Assembly (NCBI GenBank): GCA_949317995.1 | Contig: OX439039.1 | Coordinates: 74,720,002-74,784,001, forward strand | Source of the DNA: Acholoe squamosa | Lineage: Eukaryota; Annelida; Polychaeta; Phyllodocida; Polynoidae | Reading direction: 5' to 3' | DNA length: 64,000 bases | In this document: positions 33,390-46,834 of the stretch, piece by piece | How the letters are laid out: each line of letters opens with the position of its first letter | Numbering within the stretch: the first letter of the stretch is position 1 | The notes under the pieces: model-generated | The model's input: only the letters and a program-made list of their open reading frames with translations | Told to the model about the DNA's origin: nothing | The model's database searches: none | Translations under genes and position numbers: made by a program

Positions 33390-36300
33390 CATGTAGATGT
33401 TTTATATGCTGATAATCAGTCATAAATCTACCAACATTCTAAAACTATACCTTCACACTATTTTCACATAAACCAGCTCTACCATGGAGGCTTAGTCATC
33501 TTCTGACAACCACATATGCTTAACATGTGTAGTACACATATATAGGTATGCATGTTATAAGAGCATGGATCGTGGGCCATCTATATTGGTACTTTAATAC
33601 TTGTTGTCACTTACATCTCTTAAACCTTTTCCTAGACGAAAATCTAACTCACATGATCTGAGATTGTGGGTTGAGATTATATCGATACATCATTACCGTG
33701 GGAACATGACCATGCATTGTTATCTTGGATTGACAATCGTCCCTTTTTTTCTTTTCTTATCGATGATGGCATTGGTTTGGAGATTATATACATATAGGTT
33801 TACACCTACTATGTACTAGTGTTTCATTGTCTATATCTTTGAAACATCTGTCTTGAGTATAACCAGATGAATTTACATTTCGACTCGCAGTACTCTCCCC
33901 TCTACCCCCTACCCCCACAGCAAGTAAAGGTAACGGGTCAGGGATAAGGAAATGTTACCTGTTAAAATACCCCAGGATCTCTATCCATTTCTTATTTTAT
34001 TTTTTTTTTTATTTCCAGTATGATTTTAATAGACTTTTATTGTACAATACAAGACACTGGGACAAGACATTAGATCAGAAGTTACTGTATATATACGAAG
34101 AACATATCGTACAACGACAAGTAATGCTTTTTGCTGAAAGGATCTGGTCAGTGATAAAGTGATAAAGTAAGATGTCTATAACGGCTATGAATCAACAAAG
34201 ACCATCAAGCTTGAACTTGTTTCCACTATTCCTAATGAAATCTAATTACTGTTTTTGGCATGTATAATTTACATATGGTGCTCATAAAAGGAAGATAATA
34301 AAGGGAAATGGTGGCATTAAACACAATAAGGGACAGAAGCCGCTGGAGGAAGGTGCTTTCTCTCCTCCAGCCTGCTCCAGCAGGTACTTTGTCACTGTTT
34401 ATTGGGGGTGACTCACAGACGACTAGACTCTGTCCACCACCAAAGGTACATGGGCTTACCTAGCTTATCCTATGGGGGTTTGTATGATCTCCTCTTTTAT
34501 GGCCCTCTTGTATATGTCAGATCTATACACACGCATGTATATGTTCTCACCAAAGGAATGTATAATATGTTTTCTATTTCCATGAAAAAGAATTTATTAG
34601 CTGTGAGTCACTATATTCTACATGAACTATAATTCCCCAACTGAAGGCAAAAGTTTTATTGGGGATGACGCACATGGTGAACACAAGATTTCACTGAATG
34701 TTGCCAAGCGTCACACTTGATTAGTAAACTGATTGTATACTAGAGCTGTGAATGGACCCCACCCCCCCCCCCTAGCCTCCCAGCATGTTCCCAGCGCATC
34801 CACTATCTGAGTGTCTATTGCTTATATTTCTGATAAAGAAAATTGTTGATTTCAAGAAATATCAATGCATCCAACTTGACATTTTTTTTTTTTAACTGAC
34901 AAAAGGAAAGATTCCCCTGCCATCCAAAAAAGAAAACGTTGGTTTTCGTTGTTCTAAACTTTATGTTGAAAAAAAAATCTTGGAAAAGAACTGAAACATT
35001 GACTCTCTGAACGTTTATATATAAAAAGAAAAAATAAATAGATAAAAAATAAACAGAAAAAAAAACGGAATGTAGTGAGTCTTTAGATACAAAGCGCCCC
35101 TGATCCTCTGCAGTGTATTATAATGATAGATTACGGCCTGTGTTTCTTGGCTAACTATTAGGCTGTCCATTGGCTAGGTGACCAATGGTGGGTGGACTAA
35201 TGGTAGGAACGTGGGGTTCACACCTAAGAACGAGTGGGCCCATTTCCCTGATCTACAGACTAGGATTAGTGTGTGGAGAAGAGGGGAGAAAGAATATGCC
35301 AGATTAATATGAGAAATTAGCCTACAGCAAATAGGACGATTTTCACATTGCATGACAGATACTGATACTCAAAATTCTACATGTATTAGGTGAATTTGTA
35401 AGGTATATTAAAACAGAATTAAGGTATACTACACACAAGGTGTCCACCTTCCTCTATCATACATTGTATAATAGATATAGGAAATATAAAATTTGAGAAG
35501 GGAACAGTGAAATCAACCCAGACTTGATATATACATAACACCCTGTGGTGGTGGAGGGATGGTTTGGGGCCCGGGGTTTGGGGCCACCCCTGCATGGGAT
35601 GTACACACAACACACCGATACATGGTGCAATCCTGATAAAAAAAAAAACGAATAAAAGAGAATTAAACATTTAACCACCGAGACATACAAAAAGGAAAAC
35701 ACAGCAAAGTTTGGGACAAAACTCAGGTCGGGGGCAGCTCAAAACAAAGTGGGCAAAAACAGAGGTGGCCACACAAACAGTGGCATCTTGTCTTGTAGGT
35801 GGTGCTGGAGGAGGTCTGTTAGATGTCTCCTGCACCAACCCTGGAGTATGGGGCATCACCAACTATGGCTCCAGTCTCACCACCTTGGCCAAAATCATTT
35901 TTAAAAAAGAGGGGTTTTTTTTCATGAAAAAAAGAAGATTATTGAGAACAATTGAGAGCAATTCAAGCTGTAATATTCACTATACAAACCTGTGAGAGGA
36001 AGATTAGTACATTGTTTCTTATCATTCTAGCAAAGATGGGGTAATGATAAAATTTTTACCATTTATCATGGTCACAAATCACATTACAGCACCCTTTTGT
36101 GAACATCAAAAAATAACTTGAATATAGTCTTGGTCCTTTTTACATCTGCCAAGTACATGCTGCAAACTTTATATTCTATTTAGAACCCTAATTAGCCGAA
36201 TTGGCGAGAATCTATACCAAACCTTGAGGAGGAAGTAAGAGAAAGGGAACGGGAAAACGTGTCCCTGTGGTCTGATTGGGCTATACCTACACACTGATGT

Positions 36301-36590
36301 TTTCCTTCTACATGTATTCCTTTATTTTTATCACAGTATTCCGGGTTCTATATTTGTACTGTGTCAAATATAACATATGTGTTATCATAATTACATATGT
36401 ACATGTGTTATTTTTCACTGTGGTTAGGCTTTAAATCCTGATCCCAGCTCCTGGAGGTGTTATGTACATAACCCTTGTTCCTCCTGGTTACATACTGGAG
36501 GAGAGAGAACGTGTGATGTGGGAGAGGAAAGACAGGGGGTGGTCCAGGATCCAAAACTTTAGATCTACACGGGCCGCATATTGCATTGAT
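33390..36590. other. Long unannotated stretch
   Basis: AT-rich, with A/T homopolymers near 33990, 34880 and 35640. An open frame at 35711-35995 (+) contains a segment after CTTGTAG (35798) that would read GAGGGLLDVSCTNPGVWG, but it lacks a clear donor and is not called. Confidence 0.5.
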
Positions 36591-36593
36591 CCA

Positions 36594-37014
36594 TTAACAT
36601 AGAAGGGTCGCCATGATGCATGAATGCATCCCTATTAAGTAGCTCACCAGTGATGCAGTTATGTGTCAAGACGACCCTATGGGATTTATAGGTTAGTTAG
36701 TGACCAATCGTTTCCACAAGTCAGATCATATCCATAGCGAGGAACTACATTTAATAGGCAATTAGTAAAATCTGTGACAGTGTCCACACATTATGTGCAA
36801 CAGGCACACAGAAGGGGTAGAAACGAGAAGATAAAGACCATTTAATGAAGCCTTTGGCCAGAGCCATAGGGAGGCCTAATCGACATGTAGGTTGCTCTCC
36901 CAAAGGGTTGGCATGATGCATAAATGCAATAAACTAGCAGCACAGCATTGGTGCATCATGGCGACCAATAGACATTTAATATGAACCCGGAGGTATAATG
37001 CCCTCCTTAAAGGG
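36594..37014. mobile_element. piggyBac-like MITE, decayed left part
   Basis: The right end CCCGGAGGTATAATGCCCTCCTTAAAGGG is followed by TTAA (37015-37018). Blocks GTCGCCATGATGCATGAATG (36608) and TTGGCATGATGCATAAATG (36907) mark the interior. The left terminus is inferred from ATTAAC at 36593 and is uncertain. Confidence 0.45.
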
Positions 37015-37019
37015 TTAAT

Positions 37020-37823
37020 GGATCAAACTACGGCCAGGTCCGTGGGACGGGATCTACGACCTGGGTGGCCTCCCATGCACTAAACCCGAGCATGATCTGT
37101 GTATTCCTACACCACAACTACACAATATATAACAATGACTTCCTACTCCCCACAGCCACAGATGGATTTCTATACACAATGTCTATACACAAAACAGGAA
37201 TAAGTCATTCTATATAGATCATGAAACACCCCTTCATAATTGGTACACATTATTGGGATGTGAATAAGCATATAGTCATGGATCTGTGAGACGATTTTTT
37301 GACATTATGCTCAAGTTTTCTGTTAATTAGGGTTTGAAATGTGAATTTATTTAGCTTTATATGATGGGCCCTCTCCAGTGGGCTTAGTGTTGACTGTGTC
37401 AGCACTTTATTTTCTTCGTCTCTGCACTCAGCACTTTTACTTGTACTTCACATATTGTGTTGTCAAGATGTCGTATTTACAGCTGAAAAAAGGCTAACAA
37501 TTCCTTTCTTTTTCATAAATGATTTTTTTTATCGTTTTCTCTCTTCATTCATCAGTAATTCCCCTCACGTTACTCTTATTCTGCCTCTACTTTTCATCCT
37601 CCCCCATTTTCTTATTGAAACACAAATATAATTTCCCATTTGCTTTCCCTCTGGTTCCTGACCCAACGCCCCCTTTTATTTTCTTTCTTAACCCTATTTC
37701 TCATTTCACTCTTATCACTTGATATCCACCTTTCCTACTTTATTCCAGGAACTTTCTTCCTTTCTCTTTCCGTTTCCTCCTTTTTATTCAGCTGACCTAC
37801 TATGCGCTTTAACAGTTTCAACA
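37020..37823. other. Unannotated, pyrimidine-rich at 37500-37780
   Basis: A 280-bp C/T-rich plus strand gives spurious hydrophobic frames. No gene is supported. Confidence 0.55.
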
Positions 37824-37825
37824 TA

Positions 37826-38033
37826 CTGTGGTCGCACTTTATTTCGCGCTGTACATATTTTCGCATATTTCGCAGAAATAAAAATGCGCGAATTTATGTC
37901 CTAAGTGAAAATTTAAACAGACTCAATTAAAACATATAGGCTATGAAAATCCGTGAATTTAAGTACACATGAATAAGCGTTTTTTGGCAATCCCGCGAAA
38001 TTTTATACCAGTGAAAATATCTACAGACCACAG
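37826..38033. mobile_element. 208-bp TA-flanked MITE with CTGTGGTC ends
   Basis: Inverted ends CTGTGGTC and GACCACAG with TA outside (37824-37825, 38034-38035). The interior has inverted CGCG-containing blocks (TTATTTCGCG; CGCGAAATTTTATA) and TTCGCATATTTCGCAG. No ORF. TA target suggests Tc1/mariner-type integration (inference). Confidence 0.77.
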
Positions 38034-38035
38034 TA

Positions 38036-39345
38036 GTCAGATCCAGCACTGACCATGCACATATAGATCTACCCCCCCCTCCAATCCACTCCTCATTCTC
38101 AGCATAACAGGATCATAGCTAGGGAAATATCACCGACCACCGGGATCAGGGGCCACAGGGCAGTGAGGTCGTCACCCCTCCAGGGGGTCGTTAAGGTCAT
38201 CATTTTTGGATCATCGTGGCGATCATCAAGGTGGTGACTGGTGTAGTGGGCGATGATCCTGTGGTAATGGAACCACGTGAGTGATGTATCATTGACGGAG
38301 GCTAGGGGGGGGGGGGGTTGAGGGGTGGACGAGGGGAGGGGAGGGTAGTCTCTGATCCGCTCTATCCCATCTCCAGTCCATTTGCCATTTGCCGATTGTG
38401 GCCGCTGTTTGGGGCCTGGATCCCACTGTAGATTCCGTGTGAATGGCCCCATCCTCACTTGTTTCCTTCTGATGGGCATTGACCCAAACAACCCTGAGTT
38501 CCTGCACCACAGTCCCACAATAGCATCTGAGTTTTGACCAAAGGATAGAATGCCCTTTGAATATATTTAAAATTGTCAATTATGTGGCGATCGTCAGCCG
38601 AATTCTAACCATCTCGCCTTTTCGTGGAATCCATCTAAATTTGGAGAATTACACTTTGACAGCTGCAAGGACACAGGGTGGTTAGTGTGGGCAAAGAAAC
38701 CTCTGTGTTATTAATATGAAGTATATGTTGCATGCCTCACAACATCATAGCAGATTGTATAGGTTGGAGGCAGCGGATTGCATTGTAAGTGTGGCTTATC
38801 CACAACACTGCAAAGAGTTGTTTGCCCAGCTGTTATGTATAAAAATAGAAACAATCACGAATGTGTATAAACAAGTATTTCTGGCCAACTACTGCATTAA
38901 TTAGTTCTGTTGAAAGGCATGCTGAAAACCGTGGGACAAAGACCTCAGTGCTGGTGGCCTATATCTATTGCAGTTTCTACTGGACCTGTGTAGAGCCTGA
39001 CCTGTATGACGTGCATTTGTGACGGAGACAGTACCGGTAGTTGCAACCAGGTAGGAAGGTATATGTATGTGATATTGTGATAAGTTTTGTTATATAACTT
39101 ACCCTGCACATACTAGACGCCGTGCTGCAACTCTGTTGCTTCAATACTTGCTTCCCATCTCTAGTCTCCCCGTCTGTGACTCACTGACTGCTCATGGTCG
39201 CACCAGTCATTTACTGATTTTAGTGACCTTATGGGTCTCTCTGACCACCTGCTACTCTCCTAACTCACTGACTCTGATTTGCCCATCTAATTCCTGCTAC
39301 GCATTCAATTCATATTCCCTCCCACTGCCCATTTACTCCCACTTC
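38036..39345. other. Unannotated stretch
   Basis: A 139-codon minus-strand frame (38099-38518) has no recognisable domain and crosses a G12 tract; it is not called. Confidence 0.5.
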
Positions 39346-39349
39346 CTAA

Positions 39350-39805
39350 ACATTTCCAATTTCCTGCCAACCCAACTCCCACTGCCCATCAACTTCCCAA
39401 TGCCCACCAAGCTACCAATACCCATCAACCTCCCATTTTCTACCAACCTCCAACTGCCCACAAACCTACCAATGACAATGCTGACCCCCTCCTACTGCCC
39501 ACCAACCTCCCACTGCCCACCAACCTCCCACTGCCCACCAACCTCCCACTGGCCACTCCCTATGTTCACCAACCTCCCACTATCCACCCAACTCCCACTG
39601 CCCACCAACCTCACACTGTCCACCAACCTTCAACTACCCACAAACCCACCAATGGCAATGCTGACCCACCTCCAACTTCCCACCAACCTCCCACTGCCCA
39701 CCAACCTCCCTCGGCCCACTAAACCCGACTACAAACCACACACTGCCCACCAATTTTCCAATGACCATCAACCTCCCATTGCCTGTCAACCTCCAACTGC
39801 CAATA
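39350..39805. repeat. CCCACCAACCTCCCACTG minisatellite
   Basis: Units of about 18 bp repeat with variants more than 15 times. A larger duplication carries CCTACCAATGACAATGCTGACC (39465) and CCCACCAATGGCAATGCTGACC (39645). Because the unit is a multiple of 3, the plus strand is open for 241 codons as an LPTNLP-type repeat; I regard this as a repeat artefact. Confidence 0.9.
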
Positions 39806-40544
39806 CATCATCCCCCACTGTTAGATTGTATTCTCTTGTCCGATTGTTGCAAACCTTTTAATACAGTGGCTTACAAACTTACAATGGATAAAGAGTTCAC
39901 TGATCTTGCTCCTGTTTGACACTCACACTGAGTCAGACACATCCACACACTTCTAAGTTCTATCTGAAACCGGAGGCCCATGTGGGGTCTCCTGTAGGGC
40001 CGACCTCTCTCCCTGCTCCCGTGTGTTTCCTATTTGTCCTCATACAATAATCATAACACATATCAGCACTGTTGTAGTGAGTGCTACATGGCTAGTGTTC
40101 TCTGCAGGTGGGAGGAGGGGGGGTGAGTTGGGGCTGGGTGGTGGGCGTGGTTACACTACCACTGCCTCACTTGTTCACACCTTTTCACAGCCATACCCAG
40201 CAGCAGCACCCCCTTGCAACCCCCCTCCAGCCTCCATCCTAAAACCACCCATCCAGTGGCAGGGTACTGGGGAAGTAGTAGGGGCAGGAGGCGGCGGGTT
40301 GTGGAGGGTAGCGCCAGTCGATAGTTGGCCGCTGGGGAGGACGGTCGTGTTGACGAGGAGTCCTACTCCTACCACATTTCCTTTGCTACACCTGTATCGA
40401 TAACCACTCACCAACCCACAGGAGGATTAACACACACCTGGAGGAGGGAGGGACAGACAGGAGAAGGAGGAGCAACACCTGAGAGTTCAGGATTAGATTG
40501 ATTTAAAGATCCCCACAGAACCCCCCAGCACTGGGATCATCAGT

Positions 40545-40660
40545 ATTGCTACTTTTAGAGGTTGGACACTGAGAGACCTTGTCATTGGAGTACTGTTACA
40601 TTTAAAGGTTGGACACTGGAGTACTGCTACTTACAAAGGTTGGACACTGGAGTACGCTGC
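40545..40660. repeat. 31-bp tandem repeat upstream of candidate exon
   Basis: GGTTGGACACTG(GA)G followed by TACTG-TAC recurs three times (two exact 31-bp steps from 40591), about 190 bp before the candidate ATG at 40842. Confidence 0.85.
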
Positions 40661-40841
40661 TGTAATCTTTTGTGCGGATCACCACACTAGTATATACTTA
40701 TTACCATTGAAGTACTGGAGTTGTCGTCGTCAGATTGAATCAGTGGCTGGATGCTGGGTGTGATTGGATCTGACAGGGATCACTTACCTCCTGGAGGATC
40801 AGATGAGGAGAGGGCAGGGGTAATTCACCCCTGAGACGGCT

Positions 40842-40884
40842 ATGAGCATTAATCTACCACCACTATGGGGACTGTTGCTCCACG
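40842..40884 (+). CDS. Candidate first coding exon (signal peptide start)
   Basis: ATG at 40842 opens 14 codons plus one base, encoding MSINLPPLWGLLLH followed by a phase-1 junction at CACG/GTAAGT. The donor fits the consensus perfectly. A short start followed by a hydrophobic Trp-Gly-Leu3 run looks like the beginning of a secretory signal peptide. The upstream 350 bp are less AT-rich and repeat-poor apart from the 31-bp repeat, as expected of a 5' UTR. No matching second exon is proven; the AG at 44951-44952 (after CTGTTCCCTC) is in the right phase and opens DPCPLHVWGSTSSRRG, but has no good donor. The protein family is unknown. A short exon like this can occur by chance. Confidence 0.3.
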
Positions 40885-40961
40885 GTAAGTGTCCTTTTAA
40901 CACTGGATATATACACTATTAGTATTATACAGACCTGCAGGGCATTTCACAATGGGGTTAA

Positions 40962-41397
40962 CCCTTGAAGGGTTGCACGATACATCCAGTGCCTATACAA
41001 TAGTACATTGTTTACAGTGTATATTGATGAATAATGACGGAGAGACGCAGGGGTTTCAATAAATTGACGCTGGTAATGCAGGGGTTTTCAAAAAGTGACA
41101 GAGGGTCGTAATTTTGAAAATTACAAGTACATTCTCATATGTATAGAAAATGAAAAAATAAGCACCATAATTATAGGCACTTTTTCAAAGCCATGGGTCA
41201 AGGTACCTTCAGGTTTATAATACTACATAATTGGCATGATGTGTCAATGTGCTGGCGACTATACTGCATTTATGCATCACACCAATCCTTCAAGGCTGTA
41301 TGGCCCCAGTGTATGGGTGTAACCCTGAAGAGCATCATGGCGACAAAATTAAGAATTAACACGGTGCATCAAATCAATATGCGATCCTTAAAGACCT
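40962..41397. mobile_element. piggyBac-like MITE in the candidate first intron
   Basis: TTAA (40958-40961) then CCCTTGAAGGGTTGCACG. Family blocks GGCATGATGTGTCAATG and CATCATGGCGAC are present. The right end is decayed (CCTTAAAGACCTGATAA). Its middle (41030-41200) is unrelated and may be another insertion. Confidence 0.55.
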
Positions 41398-41399
41398 GA

Positions 41400-44300
41400 T
41401 AACCGTTATTGGGAAATGCCCTCCAGTCACCAGTGATATGATCAGGTTGTTTCCCATTGCCAATATACACTGGAGTTTTATGAAAGTGTAAGATGTCATA
41501 TTGGAAAGTTTAAACCAATAACTGTACACATGTGAATGATATGTCAACGTCTCCAGGGGAGCCCATCATATTCAGCGGGATTGGGTTGGGTACAAAATGT
41601 ACTACAAGACATGTCATGTTTTTCATTTCCTCCCAAACCATGTGCTCTTGATTTCCAACTGATGGATATTTCATATGGTGTCTCAAGTGTGAAAAAAAAT
41701 GTATACATGTATGCATATTTGATCTTCATGGGATAATAGTGTTAGTCATGATAACATGAGTAACCGTTTATACCAAAAATATGGAGAAAATGTTAAAATT
41801 CACACGGAGCTGATAACCAAGCATAGGGGTCACCAGAAAGTTAGATCTGGAAGTCCTTATCTTCTCCTTCCCTGATGTATTCATTGCTACCATTGCCTAT
41901 TTGGCTGTCACGGCAGGGGAGGTGCAGGGGGGAGGTCCTGTAACCCTGAATTCCTGACGGTCCTCTGGGCTGGTCGGAAGGCGTTTTGTTTTGGTAGCGC
42001 TGGGGACACCCCCTTGTCCTTTCCCTAACCCCCCTCTCCCCCAACAAAGCTCACACCCTGGTATTTTGGCTATCCAAGACTTCTGATTTCTCAGACTCTT
42101 ATCTTGGATAACACTCTAAAGGCTCTTCGTGGTCATCCCACCTGCTGCCCTGATATCACAGAGTATTCCATATTTCACCATACACAAGTCGACATGAGAG
42201 GATGAAGATGGGAAAGTGTCATCATGATCATAGTCGTCACCCCCCCCCCCCCACACACACACACACTCATATCATATCAGTGTCCCTTCCAGACATGTTT
42301 TGTACCCCCTCCCCCAACTACCCCAGCCATTCACAAAGTGCACCTTAGCAAAATCTGGTATCACTGACCCACCCCCTCACAACCAATACACAAGATTCGA
42401 GTTCGCCGTGAACGCCCCTAAAGCCGGGGATATCAACGGTTGGTGGCGCTGTAAATGACCGGAAGGAGGGGTTAGAAGATAACCACAGGGAGTGAGGGGT
42501 GGGGTGACCGGGAGGCAGGCCAGGGGCAGCGGCAGGAGGAGGGTACACTCACTGTCTCACCTAACTAGGTCACTGTGTGTATCATTTAAGTCCTCCCATC
42601 TAATATATCCAACCAGATATAACTTATCCATTCAAGGTACATGACCATACATGCATGGTGTATACCTGTACGGATTCCCTATCAGATATTTGCATTAATA
42701 CCTTCAGCAGGAGGGTTTTAATTTCAGAGCTAGTACATTTCCTATATAGAAAATCTACTCTAACCCCTCCTTCCTGTGTACTCACAGGCTGGGTATAAGC
42801 GAAGTGAGCGCGGGAAAGCTAACTCGGAAGTCCTGTATTGTATCACCACTCCCCCCCCCCCTATTTGTGGTAGAAATAACATATGATGCACATATGTCGA
42901 CACCATATTCACCTCATGTATCTACTGCGCTCATGTATAGTCTGATAAAGAAAAGAATCCTCGCCTCCTACAAAAGGGAAGGGGCAGTATTTCTACCCTC
43001 AATCCAACTCATCGATTTGATCACCATCACCAAAAGCCCCCCCCCCCCCTCCCGGTGTCGGTGGCCGTGCCTGTCGGGCCCCATGCCGGCAGGGAGTGGA
43101 AGAGGAGCCGGTGTGGTAGGGCGTCCAGCTGGTGGATAGAGACCTTGTATAATGGGGGACTTCTCAGGTGTCATCCTAGGCCCTTTGACACTTGATTGAT
43201 GGGTGCACACGGGTCAACTCATTCTGTCATATAAATCCAAGCAGGCACAAATGTAAACATGTCTCATAATACTGCAACATTTCTCTTCTTTTGACACTTT
43301 CATGTTGTTGGACTAATTGCTCTGGGGGGAGGGAGAGGGAGGGATACGAATGCCCCAGCTTTATTTTGGTGAATTTAATACTCTCTAATGACACTGCTAG
43401 ATACTAACATTGGAAAAAATAATGCATATAGTAAATAAGATCTTCAAAATGATTGACGTCGATCATATTTGATATCTGAAAAAGGTCACAGGGATTACAA
43501 GCAATACAGCATTATCTCTGAAATAATAAGGCTAATTGTCCTTCTATATAGAAATCTTCTAAACTCCAGTTGAAACCCATCTCAATTTATTTGTGTTTCT
43601 TTTTAATACAAGCAATGTCTATGTCCTAATGCATCCGGTGATTTGATTGTAACAAATACAACTTATAATCAGTTCTGTCCATCGACCTTTAGATGGTGAA
43701 ATTATTTAGCAAGATAAATGTGACAATGGATCTAGTTAAGACTAGTATCAATGTCACTTCCTATCAGTGGAAGTACATTAGAAAAGACAAATTTATGTGT
43801 TCCCAAGAGAAAAGAGATGTTTCTATAATCGACAGTTCTCACAGCTGTAAACAGGACCGACATAATTCCGTTTTGGACAATAATTTACGGCTAAGCTAAA
43901 GGATCGACAGATCTACCATACTTTAATATAAGATTTTGTAACACTGAGGAAAATAATCTTCTGAGCATGTCCCCAGAAACACATCCCTTTTTTCCTTTGC
44001 TTGGGGTCGATAAGTTTAAGTGGGAAGAGGAATTAGTTACATCATCATGAGTGCGATACCCGTATGTAGAAAAAAGTCGTCTGCTGTCAGCGCAGGCCAA
44101 TTTGGATCTTTTGTCGGCAACATTCAGCAGTTCAAGTGCCCACTATGGGAAACAAAAACCTCGAGTAGGGTGCTGGAGTACCCCGAGGCTCTACTCTGAG
44201 GTGCTGATACCCACTTTCTGGATAGTGTTCATGGGTCTAGTACATGTTGTTGTCTTCTCCAGTCCCCACCTCCTCCTCCTTCTCCTCCAGTGTCTGAACG

Positions 44301-44795
44301 TACATCTGGTTCAAGCTAGTCATGTGTTGTAACTAACAAGTGCCTCTTTGCCAACCACCCCCCTCTTCGATCCTTAGGATCTTCCTATACATGTACTCTA
44401 ACACACTGGACCAGCTCTAAGTTATGGGGTAGGGTCGGGGGTAAGGTATAGAAATGTTGAAATGATGATGTACAGTATTCCGCTTTAAATCCCATGGAAG
44501 CTCAGGGGGACAGTATCATTCATAGTAATTCAACAATTATTAAAGGCCTTAGAAACGTTCATAAGTGAAGTCACCTACAATGGCATTTTTGAGGGCAGCG
44601 GCTTTTTGAGGACCAAAAGCACAAAATGATATGCATATTTTTCAAAGGACTAACCTTGGGGTTTGGAGTCTTGGAAAGGGGCCCAGAATTATTGACGTTA
44701 TTTGTGGACGTTGCAACATGTTTTCAGTTGTTGCTACCTGGAGTTATCATGTACCATCATATTTGACAAAGAAAGTCAGAGTTCTCATATCCCAT
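41400..44795. other. Long unannotated stretch
   Basis: Contains several C8-C12 tracts (42241, 42850, 43039) and GC-richer patches at 42380-42545 and 43050-43140. No exon is supported. Confidence 0.5.
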
Positions 44796-44801
44796 AACCC
44801 C

Positions 44802-44808
44802 CCCCCCC

Positions 44809-44850
<42 letters not shown>
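44802..44850. repeat. C-tract plus (CA)n microsatellite
   Basis: A C10 run passes directly into about 18 CA dinucleotides. Confidence 0.98.
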
Positions 44851-44853
<3 letters not shown>

Positions 44854-45051
44854 TCAACACCCCCTCATACATGTACAAAAATGTATGTACACCCTTCTGT
44901 GCTAACTCTCTCATCATCTAATACAAGCTAAAGTCTGCTCCTGTTCCCTCAGATCCTTGCCCCCTCCACGTGTGGGGATCCACCTCCAGTAGGCGCGGCA
45001 CAGAGAGGGCGTCCATGCTTGATATTAGTCTCAGGGGGTGTGGGGAGTTAA

Positions 45052-45183
45052 ACCATTTAAAGACCACATAATGTCTAAAGGTCATACAACTATGTCGTCA
45101 TGATGCACCAATGCAGTGCTGGCGAGTCTACTCACCAGCGCTGCATTGGTGCGTCATGCCGACTCTTCGGGTTTACAGGCATA
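45052..45183. mobile_element. piggyBac-like MITE, left part
   Basis: TTAA (45048-45051) then ACCATTTAAAGACCACATAATG. The family hairpin is well kept (ATGCACCAATGCAGTGCTGG with its inverse to 45158). It is followed by a CACTCT-ended element and has no right end. Confidence 0.65.
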
Positions 45184-45184
45184 C

Positions 45185-45300
45185 ACTCTAGGAGGAAATA
45201 ACCGTTGAATCTTCCAGGGATCCTAGTAAAATTGAACAGTGAAGCATCATATAACTTAATGCAGCAAAGCAGTGCAGTTTCTAAAAAATAAGGTTGTCTC
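45185..45300. mobile_element. CACTGTAAAA-family MITE, partial
   Basis: CACTCTAGGAGGAAATAACCG, then TTGAATCTTCCAGGGA and AGCAGTGCAGTTTCT, match 4629-4838. The right end is absent. Confidence 0.5.
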
Positions 45301-45309
45301 CCATCTAAA

Positions 45310-46830
45310 GGCGAGGCCGACAAAGGCAGCCTTGATACACAAACCTAGCAGGAGACTAGCCATAAACTCCAGGGTGGGACCACTGCTGGCTCATATTGTA
45401 ATCACCTTAATGACCAATGGTTACATTAGGGTCATGTAGCCACCACAAATTACTAAGAGTATCTTTCCACTAACTTTACCAAAACGGCTACCCCGGAAGT
45501 TGTCCACTTTGACGTGGGATGTTCCCGGAGTTGGCAACTCACACTCTGTCTTATAGCAACCAGCGAATGTGACCCAGTGAAATAGAAAACAGTAGAAGTT
45601 GTGTGACAAGCACAGAGTAACAACGTAGAAGTTGCAATGCTTTTGGCCCGTGGTGGCGCCACTTCTTTTCGTGCGAGCAGCGCCGCAGGGGCTGGTGTAC
45701 CACTAAGAGAGTGTGTTAATGTTCATTAGCTAGGTGTTGGCTATTATTCAGCTGATGTTGCCATCAGTAACTGTAAGCACCCCTACAGTATGGGGGCTCG
45801 CCTTCAGATGCACTGAGAAAATTCTTCCTGACAAAGTGACATGTATACCCATGTCAACTTGATTTGACACAGAGAGCACAGGTCATTGGGACATGTGCAC
45901 ATATGTCACCATGACAACTGTAGCACACAGTAATCCTCATATGATTTGACATGCCTTAAAATGCCATGTCATCTGTGAGTTGACCAGGGTCACGGCCATG
46001 TCGAAGGCACTTGACATGTGATGGTTTGACATACATAATTGTTCTAGGATATTCCACTAGATGGAGCAAACAACCATTTTGGTACCAGGACTAATCACTA
46101 CCAAGAAGTACTACCAACACTTGAGACATTTGATGTATCTGTGTCATTTTGTTTTCATGAAGAATAGATCACTAAGGTCTGTAAATACTATCAATAAATG
46201 GTAGTGAATTCTATTTCGTTGTTAAATCTGCATTTGTTATTGAATATCAAAATAGACACCCACCATCCTGAATACTCCAACTGGAGTGGTTAGACACCTT
46301 ATGTGTGGGTCAGTGAAAATACCAAAGGACTGTATTCTAACCCACAATCTATAATCTCAGTATCTACAGTACAGGGAGACATATGGCATTGCCATGCACC
46401 TCCATGCCCTTGTCTTATGGACTGCATAGAGGTCCTCAGTCAAGTAGGAGTTCTGTAGATAGGAAAAAGTGCCTTAGTGTTGCAGGCCTGTGGGACTATG
46501 ATATCCCCTGCCTTCTATTATAGGCCTCCCTTGATTGAACCATTGGTACATAGTTATTGACTGCTCTTGACCCTTACATAATTGTCTCACAGTATTACCT
46601 AGCACTCAGGTGAATGGATCAGAAATATGTGACGTGTCTTTATTACGCATGTCAAATGGAGTTGACAAACCAAATATGAGAGGGTCAACCTCATTTGACA
46701 TGCCTTCATACATGTCATCTGGGAGACAAATTGTGACCTGTGCAGTATGTGTCAAAGCGATCAGTGTTCTTTCCTCTGTGTGGGAGACGGTGCACATATG
46801 TGCGGGCACTGACACATTCCCTTGTGAAAT
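45310..46830. other. Unannotated, with inverted-looking TGACATG-rich blocks
   Basis: 45835-46035 and 46645-46830 both contain many TGACATG, CATTTGACATGCCTT and CACATATGTG motifs, largely in opposite orientation. This may be an element of about 1.1 kb, but clean termini were not found. Confidence 0.35.
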
Positions 46831-46834
46831 TGTG

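Noticed and set aside
35711..35995. Plus-strand frame with GAGGGLLDVSC segment as an exon
   Set aside because: The acceptor-like CTTGTAG lacks a strong pyrimidine tract, no donor follows, and the frame ends in poly-K from an A-rich tract.
38099..38518. 139-codon minus-strand frame
   Set aside because: It crosses a G12 homopolymer and low-complexity CAT/CCC blocks; no domain seen.
39136..39861. 241-codon plus-strand open frame, Pro/Leu/Asn-rich
   Set aside because: It is produced by an 18-bp minisatellite whose unit is a multiple of 3; there is no domain, splice context or non-repetitive coding sequence.
45835..46830. A complete inverted-repeat transposon with TGACATG blocks
   Set aside because: Motifs on the two sides look inverted, but I could not define termini or target duplications, so it is only mentioned as a possibility.
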